Shown: positions 1 through 7,465 of the stretch, one piece after another | How the letters are laid out: every line of letters begins with the position of its first letter | Numbering within the stretch: position 1 is the first letter of the stretch | Source: Streptosporangiaceae bacterium | Lineage (GTDB): Bacteria; Actinomycetota; Actinomycetes; Streptosporangiales; Streptosporangiaceae | Direction of reading: 5' to 3' | DNA length: 63,190 nucleotides | NCBI GenBank assembly: GCA_030041275.1 | Contig: JASHOE010000120.1 | Span: forward strand, 1-63,190 | Translations under genes and position numbers: made by a program | Notes under the pieces: model-generated | What the model was told of the DNA's origin: nothing | Seen by the model: only the letters and a program-made list of their open reading frames with translations | Database searches by the model: none

Positions 1-1
1 G

Positions 2-583
2 ACGGGCGCGGCGCACATCGACGGCGACCTCGCGAGCCCGCTGGCCGGTGCCACGCCAGGCGCGAGCCGGACGAAGCACGGGGGGTCGGCGCGCCCCGCG
101 GCGGCGCGATCGTCGGCCTCGCCCACCCCAGCGACACCCGCCGCCCCGGCGTTGGCATGCAGCGGTACTGGCGGCGTGGCGGGCACCGGAATGCTCCCGC
201 TGAACTACGCGACCATCGTGAACTTCCTCGTTGCGCACGGCTACACCGCCATGGGCGCGGTGGGCGTCGCGGGCAACATCTACCAGGAGTCGCAGGGCGA
301 CCCGGAGTCAGTCGGCTCCGGCGGCGGCGGCCTGATCGGCTGGACGCCGCTCCCGGCCGGCTACGTGACCGGGGACGCCGCTGCTGATCTGCAGACGCAG
401 CTCACCGCCCTGCTCAGCTACAACCAGCAGTGGGCGCAGTACATCCCCGCGCTCAACGCAGCGACCAACCCTACCGATGCCGCCTACATCTACATGACCT
501 ACTTCGAGCGGCCCGGCATCCCGGCCGCCAGCAACCGCGAAGGCGCCGCTGTCGCGATCGCGCAGGCCTGCGGGATCAGCTGA
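2..583 (+). CDS. Phage-tail-lysozyme-like protein, 5' truncated by window edge
   Basis: The reading frame is open from base 2, so the start lies outside the window; the TTG at 152 is only an internal codon. The first ~50 visible residues are an Ala/Pro/Ser/Thr-rich linker. The remainder (from about base 188) is a compact domain beginning LPLNYATIVNFLVAHGYT with GNIYQESQGDP, the ESxxxP arrangement in which the Glu is the catalytic residue of phage-tail lysozyme (Phage_lysozyme2-type) muramidases. Such domains cleave peptidoglycan glycan chains and, in actinomycetes, are usually on secreted or surface proteins; the N-terminal signal cannot be seen. No other phage gene is nearby. Confidence 0.75.
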   Translation, partial: TGAAHIDGDLASPLAGATPGASRTKHGGSARPAAARSSASPTPATPAAPALACSGTGGVAGTGMLPLNYATIVNFLVAHGYTAMGAVGVAGNIYQESQGDPESVGSGGGGLIGWTPLPAGYVTGDAAADLQTQLTALLSYNQQWAQYIPALNAATNPTDAAYIYMTYFERPGIPAASNREGAAVAIAQACGIS

Positions 584-631
584 CCCGGCACGAGCGGGCT
601 GATAACGCTGGCGCTTCGGGCACCGCGTTAC

Positions 632-740
632 CAGCCCGCAGTGAGCTGGCTAGCTCTGCTGCGTGCCTTGCTTGCCGTGCTCGCCAGCGATATCAGCCCG
701 CGATGAGCCGGCTAGCTCTGCTGCGTGCCTTGCTTGCCGT
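632..740. repeat. 47-bp direct repeat duplicating a gene 3' end
   Basis: Bases 632-678 and 694-740 are nearly identical (three mismatches), the core 649-678 and 711-740 being exact. The second copy contains the last codons and stop of the amidohydrolase gene (stop at 712-714 on the minus strand); the first is a detached copy just beyond it. Confidence 0.9.
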
Positions 741-2160
741 ACTCGGTGTAGGTGTACGGATTCTCGAACAGTGTCGTGGCCGGGATCTCCGGGTGCATGC
801 CCTCGGCCCAGGCGTCCTGGCCCAGCTGCCCCTGCAGGTACTCGACCGTCTGATCGACAGCGCGACGGGCCCGGCTGAGGCTGTCAGCAGCTGCGAGCCG
901 GTGGTCGTGCTTGACGATCCGGCCGTTGACGACGACGGTGTGGACATCGCCGCGCTGGGCTTGGAAGACGACGTGGCCGTAGGGGTTGAGCACCGGGAAC
1001 ATGACCGGCGAGTGGTCGTTCTTGATCAGCACGATGTCGGCCTTCTTGCCCGGCTCGAGGCTGCCGATCACGCTGTCGAGCCCGAGGGCGCCGCCGCCGC
1101 CGCGGGTAGCGAAATGCACGACATCCTCGGCCCGCAGGTGGTGATGCGTGATGGTCTCGCCCTTGTTGTGAGCCTCGAGGTGCACCCGGGCCCGGTCGGC
1201 GCTCAGCGTGGCGCGCATCGCGCTGAACAGGTCGGCCGACCACCAGACGCTGGTGTCCATGGACAGTGACACCGGAATGTTGTGCTCGCGCAGCACCCAG
1301 GTGGGCGGGTAGCCCTGCCCGGCCGACTGCTCAGACTCGGTGGACACGCTCGCGTACCCGCCGGTTGCGGCGATGCGGTTGTAGGAATCCCTGGTGAGCG
1401 TGGCGGCGTGCACGTAGACGGTCTGCGGGGTCATGAACCCGTGCTCGTGCATGAGCCGGATGCCGTCATCATTGGTAGCGCCCCACACGCCGGCGTGCGT
1501 CGTTACGGGAGCGCCGAGGTCTCGGGCAACCTCGAAGGCGGCCTCCTCCGGGAAGGCCGGGTCACCGGTGACGTCGAAGGCCATCTGGAAGCCGAGCATG
1601 TCATTACCCGGCGTGATCCGGCGGGAAACGAAGGCCCGGAACTCGGGAGTTGCCGACCACTCCCACGGCCCGGCCTGAATGTTGCCGTAGGCAAACACGA
1701 ACCGCCCCGGCACCGAGGTCAGCGCGTCAACGGCCGCCTCGGCGTGGTCAACGGTGTGGTTGTTGTGCGACCAGTCCACCGTCGTCGTCACGCCAGCGTC
1801 GATCGCCTCCAGTGCGCTCAGCAGATTCCCGGCGTGGATGTCCTCGGGCCGGAACAGCTTCCCGTACTGCAGGTAGTTCCAGACGAAGTACTGAGTCAGC
1901 GTCCAGTCCGCCCCGTACCCGCGCATCGCGGTCTGCCACATGTGCCGGTGCGTGTCCACCATGCCCGGCATGACGATGCCGTCTGAGGCGTCGATCTCTA
2001 GTGTCCCGGCTGGCACCGGGAGAGAGGGGCCGATGGCCTCGATGCGATCCCCTGAGACCAGCACATCCGCGCTCGGGAGCACCCGGTGCGATTCGTCCAT
2101 CGTCAGCACCGTTCCGCCCCGGAATACCACCGGCCGTCCGGTCAGGTCGGCTTCAGTCAT
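712..2160 (-). CDS. Amidohydrolase (cytosine deaminase/chlorohydrolase-like)
   Basis: A 482-residue metal-dependent hydrolase of the amidohydrolase superfamily, in the subgroup of cytosine/guanine deaminases and triazine chlorohydrolases. Visible metal and catalytic residues are H71-x-H73 (VDTHRHM), H222 (TTHAGVWG), H251 (VYVHAAT) and D302 (SLSMDTS); the small beta-sandwich formed by both termini (GGTVLTMDE at the start, GKKADIVLI near the end) is typical. I chose the ATG at 2160 because GGAGG lies five bases before it; an upstream GTG overlaps that ribosome site. The substrate, probably an amino-heterocycle, cannot be told. The gene stands alone, with tandem repeats in its upstream region. 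Confidence 0.88.
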   Translation of the reverse strand: MTEADLTGRPVVFRGGTVLTMDESHRVLPSADVLVSGDRIEAIGPSLPVPAGTLEIDASDGIVMPGMVDTHRHMWQTAMRGYGADWTLTQYFVWNYLQYGKLFRPEDIHAGNLLSALEAIDAGVTTTVDWSHNNHTVDHAEAAVDALTSVPGRFVFAYGNIQAGPWEWSATPEFRAFVSRRITPGNDMLGFQMAFDVTGDPAFPEEAAFEVARDLGAPVTTHAGVWGATNDDGIRLMHEHGFMTPQTVYVHAATLTRDSYNRIAATGGYASVSTESEQSAGQGYPPTWVLREHNIPVSLSMDTSVWWSADLFSAMRATLSADRARVHLEAHNKGETITHHHLRAEDVVHFATRGGGGALGLDSVIGSLEPGKKADIVLIKNDHSPVMFPVLNPYGHVVFQAQRGDVHTVVVNGRIVKHDHRLAAADSLSRARRAVDQTVEYLQGQLGQDAWAEGMHPEIPATTLFENPYTYTEYGKQGTQQS

Positions 2161-2189
2161 CGGAACCTCCACAGCTCGGTTTTTGGGCA

Positions 2190-2290
2190 GGCATCGCTCT
2201 GTTTACGGCACGCATCGCTCTGTTGACGGCAGGCAACGCTCTGTTGACGGCAGATCGCTCGGTCCACGGAGCATCGCCCTGTTCACGGCA
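2190..2290. repeat. Five tandem ~21-bp repeats upstream of amidohydrolase gene
   Basis: Units begin at 2190, 2211, 2232, 2253 and 2271 and share GCATCGCTCTGTTGACGGCA with a few substitutions; the fourth is shortened to 18 bases. The array fills much of the intergenic space directly upstream of the leftward amidohydrolase start. It could be a multi-site operator or a minisatellite. Confidence 0.85.
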
Positions 2291-2310
2291 GCATCCGCTG
2301 GGCGGACTAA

Positions 2311-2344
2311 TGTCCGGACAGTGGCTACGATCGGAAGCGTTCCG
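2311..2344. promoter_or_regulatory. Two short palindromes in amidohydrolase upstream region
   Basis: TGTCCGGACA at 2311-2320 is a perfect 10-bp palindrome, and CGGAA-gcg-TTCCG at 2332-2344 is a perfect 5-3-5 inverted repeat. They lie beyond the tandem array, where the promoter of the leftward amidohydrolase gene should be. Binding by a regulator is inferred only from symmetry. Confidence 0.4.
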
Positions 2345-2421
2345 GTTTTCACCGTGACTGTCAAGGCCACCTGCGGCGGTCGATGACCGGCCGCGAGGCC
2401 GGCTGGGAAAGCCGAACCGGA

Positions 2422-3006
2422 TCACCCGTCGCGAAGGCTCGCGACCAGCTGGTCCGCCTGCTCGACGGTGACCGTACCGAGGTTAGGCATCGGTGCGACC
2501 CGGCTGCCGCCGGCCACAAAGACCACCTTGTCCGTCAGGCACGCGCACAGGTCGGGATACCGCTGCGCGATCTCCTGCCAGGCACCCGTGGCGGCTTGCT
2601 GGCGAGCTTGCATCGCGGGCAGGACCCGCTCGGTCATCGCCCGCTGCACGCGGCGGCCGATGGCCCGCCCGACGAGTCCCATGGCGGCGCCGGCGATGTC
2701 GTCGCCCAGGTTGTCCAGCGGATTGCCGGGCAGCACCGAGTTATCCCAGCTTCTGCGGGCACCCCGGAAGCCGCCGCCGCGCAAGCCGCCCAGGACACCA
2801 CCAGGTCCTGGCGGCGGTCCTGCCTGCGGCTCGGCTGCCCAGCCGGGCACCGGCCCCTGCTGTGGCTCCCCGGCCCAGCCCTGCTGTGTGGCACCGGGCT
2901 GCTGGCCCAGCTGGCCGCTGGCGAGCGAGGCCAGCTCCTGAATCGAATGCACGGAGTCGGCGCTACCGCACCGCGGGCAGGCGGTGGCCTGCTGATCATT
3001 GGTCAC
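2422..3006 (-). CDS. Hypothetical protein with N-terminal Cys pair
   Basis: A 194-residue protein of unknown function starting at GTG. Residues 10-13 form CPRC followed by GSADSVHSIQELA, half of a zinc-ribbon knuckle; residues ~35-85 are a Gly/Pro/Gln-rich low-complexity linker; the C-terminal ~100 residues look folded (basic helix with VGRAIGRRVQRAMTERV, then a region ending in a VEQADQL helix). One further Cys pair (CAC in DLCACLTD) could complete a metal site. No signal peptide or membrane segment. It lies alone in the leftward direction, upstream of the amidohydrolase but 261 bp from it. Confidence 0.7.
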   Translation of the reverse strand: MTNDQQATACPRCGSADSVHSIQELASLASGQLGQQPGATQQGWAGEPQQGPVPGWAAEPQAGPPPGPGGVLGGLRGGGFRGARRSWDNSVLPGNPLDNLGDDIAGAAMGLVGRAIGRRVQRAMTERVLPAMQARQQAATGAWQEIAQRYPDLCACLTDKVVFVAGGSRVAPMPNLGTVTVEQADQLVASLRDG

Positions 3007-3149
3007 GCCGCCATTGTGCGCGAGCTATCCCGGCTGCGAAAGATATCAACCCCGTTACGTGCCAAGGTTCCCCGACAATGGCGGGACAATTCGGGACCAG
3101 ATCACAGTTCTACAATGGCGACCACCCCGCTCCCCCCATGGAGGTCGCC

Positions 3150-3959
3150 ATGACCGACACGGCGAACCCGTCACCGGCCCTGGATCCGACGGTCCCCAAC
3201 GTGGCCCGGATGTACGACTTCATGCTCGGCGGGAAGGACAACTACGCCAGCGACCGGGACGCCGTGGCCCGGCTTATCGCGATCTCGCCTGAGGTGCAAC
3301 TGGCTGCGCGCTGGAACCGCGAGTTCTTAGGCCGAGCCGTGCGATTCGTGGCCGCGCAGGGTGTCACCCAGTTCCTCGACATCGGCGCCGGCCTGCCCAC
3401 CCAGGAGAACGTGCACGAGGTCGCGCTCTCGGTCGCGAAAGACGCCAGGACCGTCTACGTCGACAATGACCCGGTCGTGCTGAGCCATGCCAACGCGCTA
3501 CTGGCCGCGGACACGCGGACGGTGGTCGTGGCCGGCGATCTCCGCGACCCGGCCGGCCTGCTCGGCGACCTGGAGGGAACCGGGCTGCTCGACTTCGCGG
3601 CCCCGGTCTGCCTCTTGCTGGTGGCGGTCCTGCACTTCGTTCCCGACTCCGATGACCCAGCCGCGCTGGTGGCGACGCTCAGGGACGCACTCCCGCAAGG
3701 CAGCTACTTGATCCTGTCGCACGCGACCATGGACGGCTATCCGGAGCGGGCGGCCTCTGCCGACGAGCAGCGGGCCGGGCGGGTGTACGACCGGGCAACC
3801 GCGCCGCTGACGATGCGCGGCCGGGCGGAGGTCAGCCGCCTGCTTGAGGGCTTCGAACTCGTCCCGCCAGGGCTCGTGCACGTCAGGCAGTGGCGGCCGG
3901 TGAGTCCGCCACGGCCGGGTTTCGACGCCTTCCTTGGTGCGGTCGGCCGCAAGCCCTAG
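3150..3959 (+). CDS. PF04672-type SAM-dependent methyltransferase
   Basis: A 269-residue class I methyltransferase of the actinobacterial S-adenosylmethionine methyltransferase family often called DUF574/PF04672. The family hallmark PNVARMYDFMLGGKDNY is at residues ~14-30, the SAM-binding glycine loop FLDIGAGLP at ~75, and YVDNDPVVLSHA follows as motif II. GGAGGT (3140-3145) precedes the ATG at 3150, which sets the start. Family members are abundant in actinomycetes, with largely unknown substrates. A second, degraded copy of the same family lies 2 kb downstream (5247-5423). Confidence 0.88.
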   Translation: MTDTANPSPALDPTVPNVARMYDFMLGGKDNYASDRDAVARLIAISPEVQLAARWNREFLGRAVRFVAAQGVTQFLDIGAGLPTQENVHEVALSVAKDARTVYVDNDPVVLSHANALLAADTRTVVVAGDLRDPAGLLGDLEGTGLLDFAAPVCLLLVAVLHFVPDSDDPAALVATLRDALPQGSYLILSHATMDGYPERAASADEQRAGRVYDRATAPLTMRGRAEVSRLLEGFELVPPGLVHVRQWRPVSPPRPGFDAFLGAVGRKP

Positions 3960-4050
3960 CACCGGCGGAAGCCTCCCGCCAGCCGGAAGCTTGCCTCGCG
4001 CTGTCTGCCCGGCCCCGAGTACAAGAAGAGGTGAGCCATAGGAGGCACAG

Positions 4051-5139
4051 ATGACGGGCACCCACGCAGACGTGATCGGCTCACTGCTCCGGCCGGGTTA
4101 CTTGTCAAGCGCGCAGGCCGCGCTCTCGGCTGGCGAGCTGTCGGCGCACGAGTTCAAGGCGATCGAGGATCGTGCCGTCGATCAGGCCATCGCCATGCAG
4201 GAGGGCTGCGGGCTGGAAGTTGTGACCGACGGGGAGCTGCGGCGCTTCTCCTTCCTCGACCACCTGCTCGGCGACGTGGACGGATTTGTGCCGCAGCCCG
4301 GCGCGACCATCGTCTTCCACGGCCACGAAGGGGAGTGGGAGTGGGCGCCGCCGGTCACCGTGGCCAGCAAGATCAGCCCACGTCGGAAGATCACGATCGA
4401 GGAATTCGCCTACGCTCGCGGCCGGGCTCGGGTGCCGGTAAAGGTCACGCTGATCAGCCCGCTCATCTTGTACACCGCGTGGAATCCCTCGGTGTCAACG
4501 GCCGCGTATAAGGACGCCTACGAGCTGTTCGCCGACGCCGCGGCGATCATCAAGGACGAGGTCACCGAGCTGGCGCGGCTCGGCTGCGAGTACGTGCAAA
4601 TCGACTCGCCTGACCTCGGCACGCTTGTCGACCCGGAGAACCGCATGCTGCGCGAGGGGCTGGGCATGCCGACCGAGCGCACGCTGACCGAGGGCATCGA
4701 GATCCTCAACTCCATCGCGGACGTGCCGGGTGTCACATTCGGGCTGCATCTGTGCAAGGGCAATAACCAGAGCATGTGGATCGCAACCGGTGGCTATGAC
4801 TTCATCGCCGAGGCGGTCTTCGGTGGGCTGTCGAACTTCGACACTTTCCTGCTCGAGTACGACGACGAGCGGTCCGGCGGGTTCGAGCCTCTCGCGAAGG
4901 TACCCGACGACAAGATTGTGGTGCTGGGACTGATCACCAACAAGACAGGCGAACTCGAGTCGGTGCCAGACGTCGTCGCGCGGATCAACGACGCCGCCAA
5001 GTACGTCGACCTGGAGCGGCTCGGGGTATCCACCCAGTGCGGGTTCGCTCCGGTATCCGTCGGACCGAACCACCTCAGTGAGGAAGATCAGGAGCGCAAG
5101 CTGGAGCTTGTCGGGGAGGTTGCGCACCAGGTCTGGTGA
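4051..5139 (+). CDS. MetE C-terminal-domain-like protein
   Basis: A 362-residue protein like the catalytic domain of cobalamin-independent methionine synthase, resembling the YxjG/YxjH group that lacks the MetE N-terminal half. Potential zinc ligands are the His and Cys of GLHLCKGN (~residue 232) and the Cys of STQCGF (~331). The start is fixed by GGAGG ten bases before the ATG. Known relatives use a methyl donor other than, or simpler than, polyglutamylated folate, or act on non-homocysteine thiols; the exact reaction here is unknown. No cobalamin or SAM riboswitch fits in the 91-bp upstream gap. Confidence 0.8.
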   Translation: MTGTHADVIGSLLRPGYLSSAQAALSAGELSAHEFKAIEDRAVDQAIAMQEGCGLEVVTDGELRRFSFLDHLLGDVDGFVPQPGATIVFHGHEGEWEWAPPVTVASKISPRRKITIEEFAYARGRARVPVKVTLISPLILYTAWNPSVSTAAYKDAYELFADAAAIIKDEVTELARLGCEYVQIDSPDLGTLVDPENRMLREGLGMPTERTLTEGIEILNSIADVPGVTFGLHLCKGNNQSMWIATGGYDFIAEAVFGGLSNFDTFLLEYDDERSGGFEPLAKVPDDKIVVLGLITNKTGELESVPDVVARINDAAKYVDLERLGVSTQCGFAPVSVGPNHLSEEDQERKLELVGEVAHQVW

Positions 5140-5246
5140 CCGCCTTGGGAACGAGGCCGCGCGAGTGCGCGGTCGCCGTCAATTCGCCGCGATACGGGCT
5201 AGGGTGTGCAAGCTCAGTGGCGCACGGTCAGATAAGGAAGGCACGG

Positions 5247-5423
5247 GTGACACAGACGTCCCAGCACGATGCTGCCGCGCCCGACGCTGACGCAATGACC
5301 AACGACTCCGCGGTGCCAAATCCGGCGCGGATGTGGAACTACTGGGCCGGCGGAAAGGTCCACCTGACGTCGATCCATGGCCCGGTACGGCATCATGCGG
5401 AAGCCGGGGTAGCGCCCGGATGA
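5247..5423 (+). pseudogene. Truncated PF04672 methyltransferase remnant
   Basis: A 58-codon frame beginning at GTG, with AAGGAAGG upstream. After ~20 residues it reads VPNPARMWNYWAGGK, the family hallmark also seen in the intact gene at 3150, and then turns into unrelated sequence and stops. The stop overlaps the start of the HIT gene as ATGA, so the remnant would be translationally coupled to it. I infer an ancient deletion that removed all but the N-terminus; the family normally has about 260-280 residues. Confidence 0.75.
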
Positions 5424-5875
5424 CAGCTCCGTCCGACTGCTACACCTGCATGCAGGAAGCCGCGGGCAGCGCCGCGCCGCCCTGGGAGCGCATCGCGGCG
5501 GACAGGCACTGGCGAGTGGTGCACGCGTTCAACTCGGCGGTGCCGGGCTGGCTCGTCTTGGTCCCACGGCGGCACGTCACTGCGCTCGCAGAGCTCACCG
5601 ACGCTGAGGCGGCTGCGCTCGGGAGCTGGCAGGTGCGGCTCTCGCGCGCGCTGTCCCGCGTGCTCGGCTGTCAGAAGACCTACGTCGCGCAGTTCGCCGA
5701 GGCCGAGGGATTCGCGCATGTGCACTTCCACATCGTCCCCCGGCCGCCGGACCTGGCCCGCGAGCTGCGCGGCCCGCGCATCTTTCAGCTCCTCGGGGTG
5801 GCCGACGACGCGCAAGTCGGCACCGAAGAGATGACCCGACTGGCGGCGGAGCTGGCCGCGCAGCTCCCTCGGTAA
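5420..5875 (+). CDS. HIT family nucleotide-binding protein
   Basis: A 151-residue histidine-triad protein. The HIT motif H100-V-H102-F-H104 (AHVHFHIVPR) is intact; the middle/last His is the nucleophile that attacks nucleoside phosphoramidates or dinucleoside polyphosphates in the family. N-terminal CYTC (residues 7-10) is a common zinc-binding pair in these proteins. The ATG at 5420 overlaps the stop of the methyltransferase remnant, which may now supply its translation. It faces the YceI gene tail to tail. Confidence 0.88.
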   Translation: MTAPSDCYTCMQEAAGSAAPPWERIAADRHWRVVHAFNSAVPGWLVLVPRRHVTALAELTDAEAAALGSWQVRLSRALSRVLGCQKTYVAQFAEAEGFAHVHFHIVPRPPDLARELRGPRIFQLLGVADDAQVGTEEMTRLAAELAAQLPR

Positions 5876-5886
5876 TGCGCAGGCGC

Positions 5887-5903
5887 GGTGGCTCGCAGCC
5901 GCC
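5887..5903. terminator. Short hairpin between convergent genes
   Basis: GGTGGCT-cgc-AGCCGCC forms a 7-bp stem (one U-G pair in RNA) between the stops at 5875 and 5916. There is no T-run, so the call is tentative. Confidence 0.35.
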
Positions 5904-5915
5904 AGGGTAATGGGG

Positions 5916-6467
5916 TCACTGGCGGGTGAACACGGCGTGGATGGTGAGGATGTTGTGCATCGACACCATGCCCAGCAGATTCCAGGTAAGCCCGAATTCG
6001 GCTCGGTCGATGTGGACCTCGGCGTCAAGCCGGACCTCGTCGTCGCCGTCGACAGCCGCCGTGGCAGCAAAGTCCAGCGGCCTGCTACGGTCGCGCACGG
6101 TCAGCACGCCGGTGACGGCAACACCCTGACCAGATGGGCGGATACCTTCGGTGCTGAACGTGATGTCCGGGTTGTTGTCACTGTCGAAGAAATCCGCCGA
6201 GCGCAGGTGCGTGTCGCGCTTCGGCTGTCTGGTGTCAATCGACGCCGCGGCCACCGTGAGGGTCCCGCTGACCTGGCCATCCGGTGAGATGGTGCCGGTG
6301 CCGCTGACCTGGCGGAAGGTACCGGTCACCCGGACGAGGCGGCCAAGAACTCCGCTCGTCAGCCGGATGCTGGACTTGACCGGATCTAGGACCCAGTCCC
6401 CGGCCAGGGACCCGTCCGCCAGCAGATCCGGCAGTGCCGGAGCGGCCTGTCCTGGCGTTGTCTGCAT
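5916..6467 (-). CDS. YceI family lipid-binding-like protein
   Basis: A 183-residue YceI-like protein with the characteristic order: GDWVLDPVKSSIRLTSG near the start, DTRQPKRDTHLRSADFFD in the middle, then NPDITFSTEG and a C-terminal HIDRAEFGLTWN. YceI proteins form a lipocalin-like barrel that binds polyisoprenoid-type ligands. There is no signal peptide, so it is probably cytoplasmic, as is common in actinobacterial members. AAGGAG precedes the ATG. It is divergent from an ECF41-type sigma factor, and the shared 74-bp region contains a perfect inverted repeat. Confidence 0.88.
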   Translation of the reverse strand: MQTTPGQAAPALPDLLADGSLAGDWVLDPVKSSIRLTSGVLGRLVRVTGTFRQVSGTGTISPDGQVSGTLTVAAASIDTRQPKRDTHLRSADFFDSDNNPDITFSTEGIRPSGQGVAVTGVLTVRDRSRPLDFAATAAVDGDDEVRLDAEVHIDRAEFGLTWNLLGMVSMHNILTIHAVFTRQ

Positions 6468-6499
6468 GACGTTCTCCTTGTCACAGCGAACGAATGTGA

Positions 6500-6519
6500 G
6501 GTGTCACTGAGTTGACACC
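6500..6519. promoter_or_regulatory. Inverted repeat between yceI-like and ECF41 genes
   Basis: GGTGTCA-ctgagt-TGACACC is a perfect 7-6-7 dyad, centred between the divergent starts at 6467 and 6542. TGTCAC resembles the -35 element known for ECF41-dependent promoters, but I see no correctly spaced -10 CGTC, so promoter assignment is inference. Confidence 0.45.
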
Positions 6520-6541
6520 GTCCGGCGAAGGCGTGTGACCG

Positions 6542-7465
6542 ATGACCGAGTCCGACTGGCTGGTAGCGGGCTTTGAGCAGAACCGGACCCGGCTCCGGGC
6601 GGTGGCCTACCGGATGCTCGGCTCGCTCGCCGAGGCTGATGACGCCGTCCAGGAAGCGTGGTTGCGGCTGAGCCGGGCGGATGCCAGTGCTGTCGATAAC
6701 CTCGGCGCCTGGCTGACCACGATCGTCGCCAGGGTCTGCCTGAACATGCTGCGCTCACGTAAGCGGCGGCGCGAGGAGCCGATGGGCGTGCACGTGCCGG
6801 ACCCGATCGTCAGCCGCGCGGACGGGATGACCCCCGAGGACGAGGCGCTGCTGGCCGACTCGGTGGGGCTGGCGCTGCACGTGGTGCTGGACACGCTGAG
6901 CCCCGCCGAGCGGCTGGCATTCGTGCTGCACGACATGTTCGATCTGCCCTTCGACGAGATCGGACCCATCCTCCGTCGTACTCCGACCACGACCAGGCAG
7001 CTCGCCAGCCGGGCGAGGCGCCGCGTCCGGGGAGCCGAGGTCCGGCCCGCGGAGCTGGACGTCGCCAGGCAGCGAGAAGTGGTCGACGCCTTTTTCGCGG
7101 CGGCACACCAGGGCGACCTCGAAGCGCTCATCGCGGTCCTCGCCCCCGACGTCGTCCTGCGATCAGACGGGGGGCGGGCGCGCCCGGACGCGTCGATGCT
7201 AGTCCGCGGCGCAGCGGATATCGCCCGCCGGACCCTTGCGATCGCGAGCGCATCGGCACCAAAGCGGCCAGTACTGGTGAATGGGGCTGCGGGCGTCGTG
7301 GTAGTCGCCGCCGGACAGCCGGTCGCTCTGATGGGATTCACTGTCTCAGGCGACAAGATCGCGGAAATCTACTCGATCGCCGACCCTGACCGGCTGCGTC
7401 GGCTCGATCTGGCCAACCTCGAGCTGGCCCCGGGGGGCGACACCCCGCGGGAGCCTAGCGGCTGA
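6542..7465 (+). CDS. ECF41-type sigma factor with SnoaL-like C-terminus
   Basis: A 307-residue sigma-70 family factor. Region 2 spans residues ~10-75 (FEQNRTRLRAVAYRMLGSLA, DAVQEAWLRL), region 4 ~115-165 (LSPAERLAFVLHDMFD, FDEIGPILRR). A ~130-residue SnoaL/NTF2-like domain follows, with SDGGR near 210 and NGAAGVVVV near 245, as in the SigJ/ECF41 group where this domain replaces an anti-sigma factor and tunes activity in cis. It is divergent from the YceI gene, its likely first target, and overlaps the next gene tail to tail by 11 bp. Confidence 0.9.
   Translation: MTESDWLVAGFEQNRTRLRAVAYRMLGSLAEADDAVQEAWLRLSRADASAVDNLGAWLTTIVARVCLNMLRSRKRRREEPMGVHVPDPIVSRADGMTPEDEALLADSVGLALHVVLDTLSPAERLAFVLHDMFDLPFDEIGPILRRTPTTTRQLASRARRRVRGAEVRPAELDVARQREVVDAFFAAAHQGDLEALIAVLAPDVVLRSDGGRARPDASMLVRGAADIARRTLAIASASAPKRPVLVNGAAGVVVVAAGQPVALMGFTVSGDKIAEIYSIADPDRLRRLDLANLELAPGGDTPREPSG

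Noticed and set aside
2..583. Prophage inferred from the phage-tail-lysozyme domain
   Set aside because: No capsid, tail, integrase or att-like sequence follows; such domains are common on actinomycete surface proteins.
2190..2290. Possible CRISPR array
   Set aside because: The units follow each other without spacers, are short and degenerate, and no cas gene is present. It is a tandem repeat.
3960..4050. Riboswitch upstream of the MetE-like gene
   Set aside because: The 91-bp gap is too short for a cobalamin riboswitch and shows no conserved box; only a ribosome site is visible.
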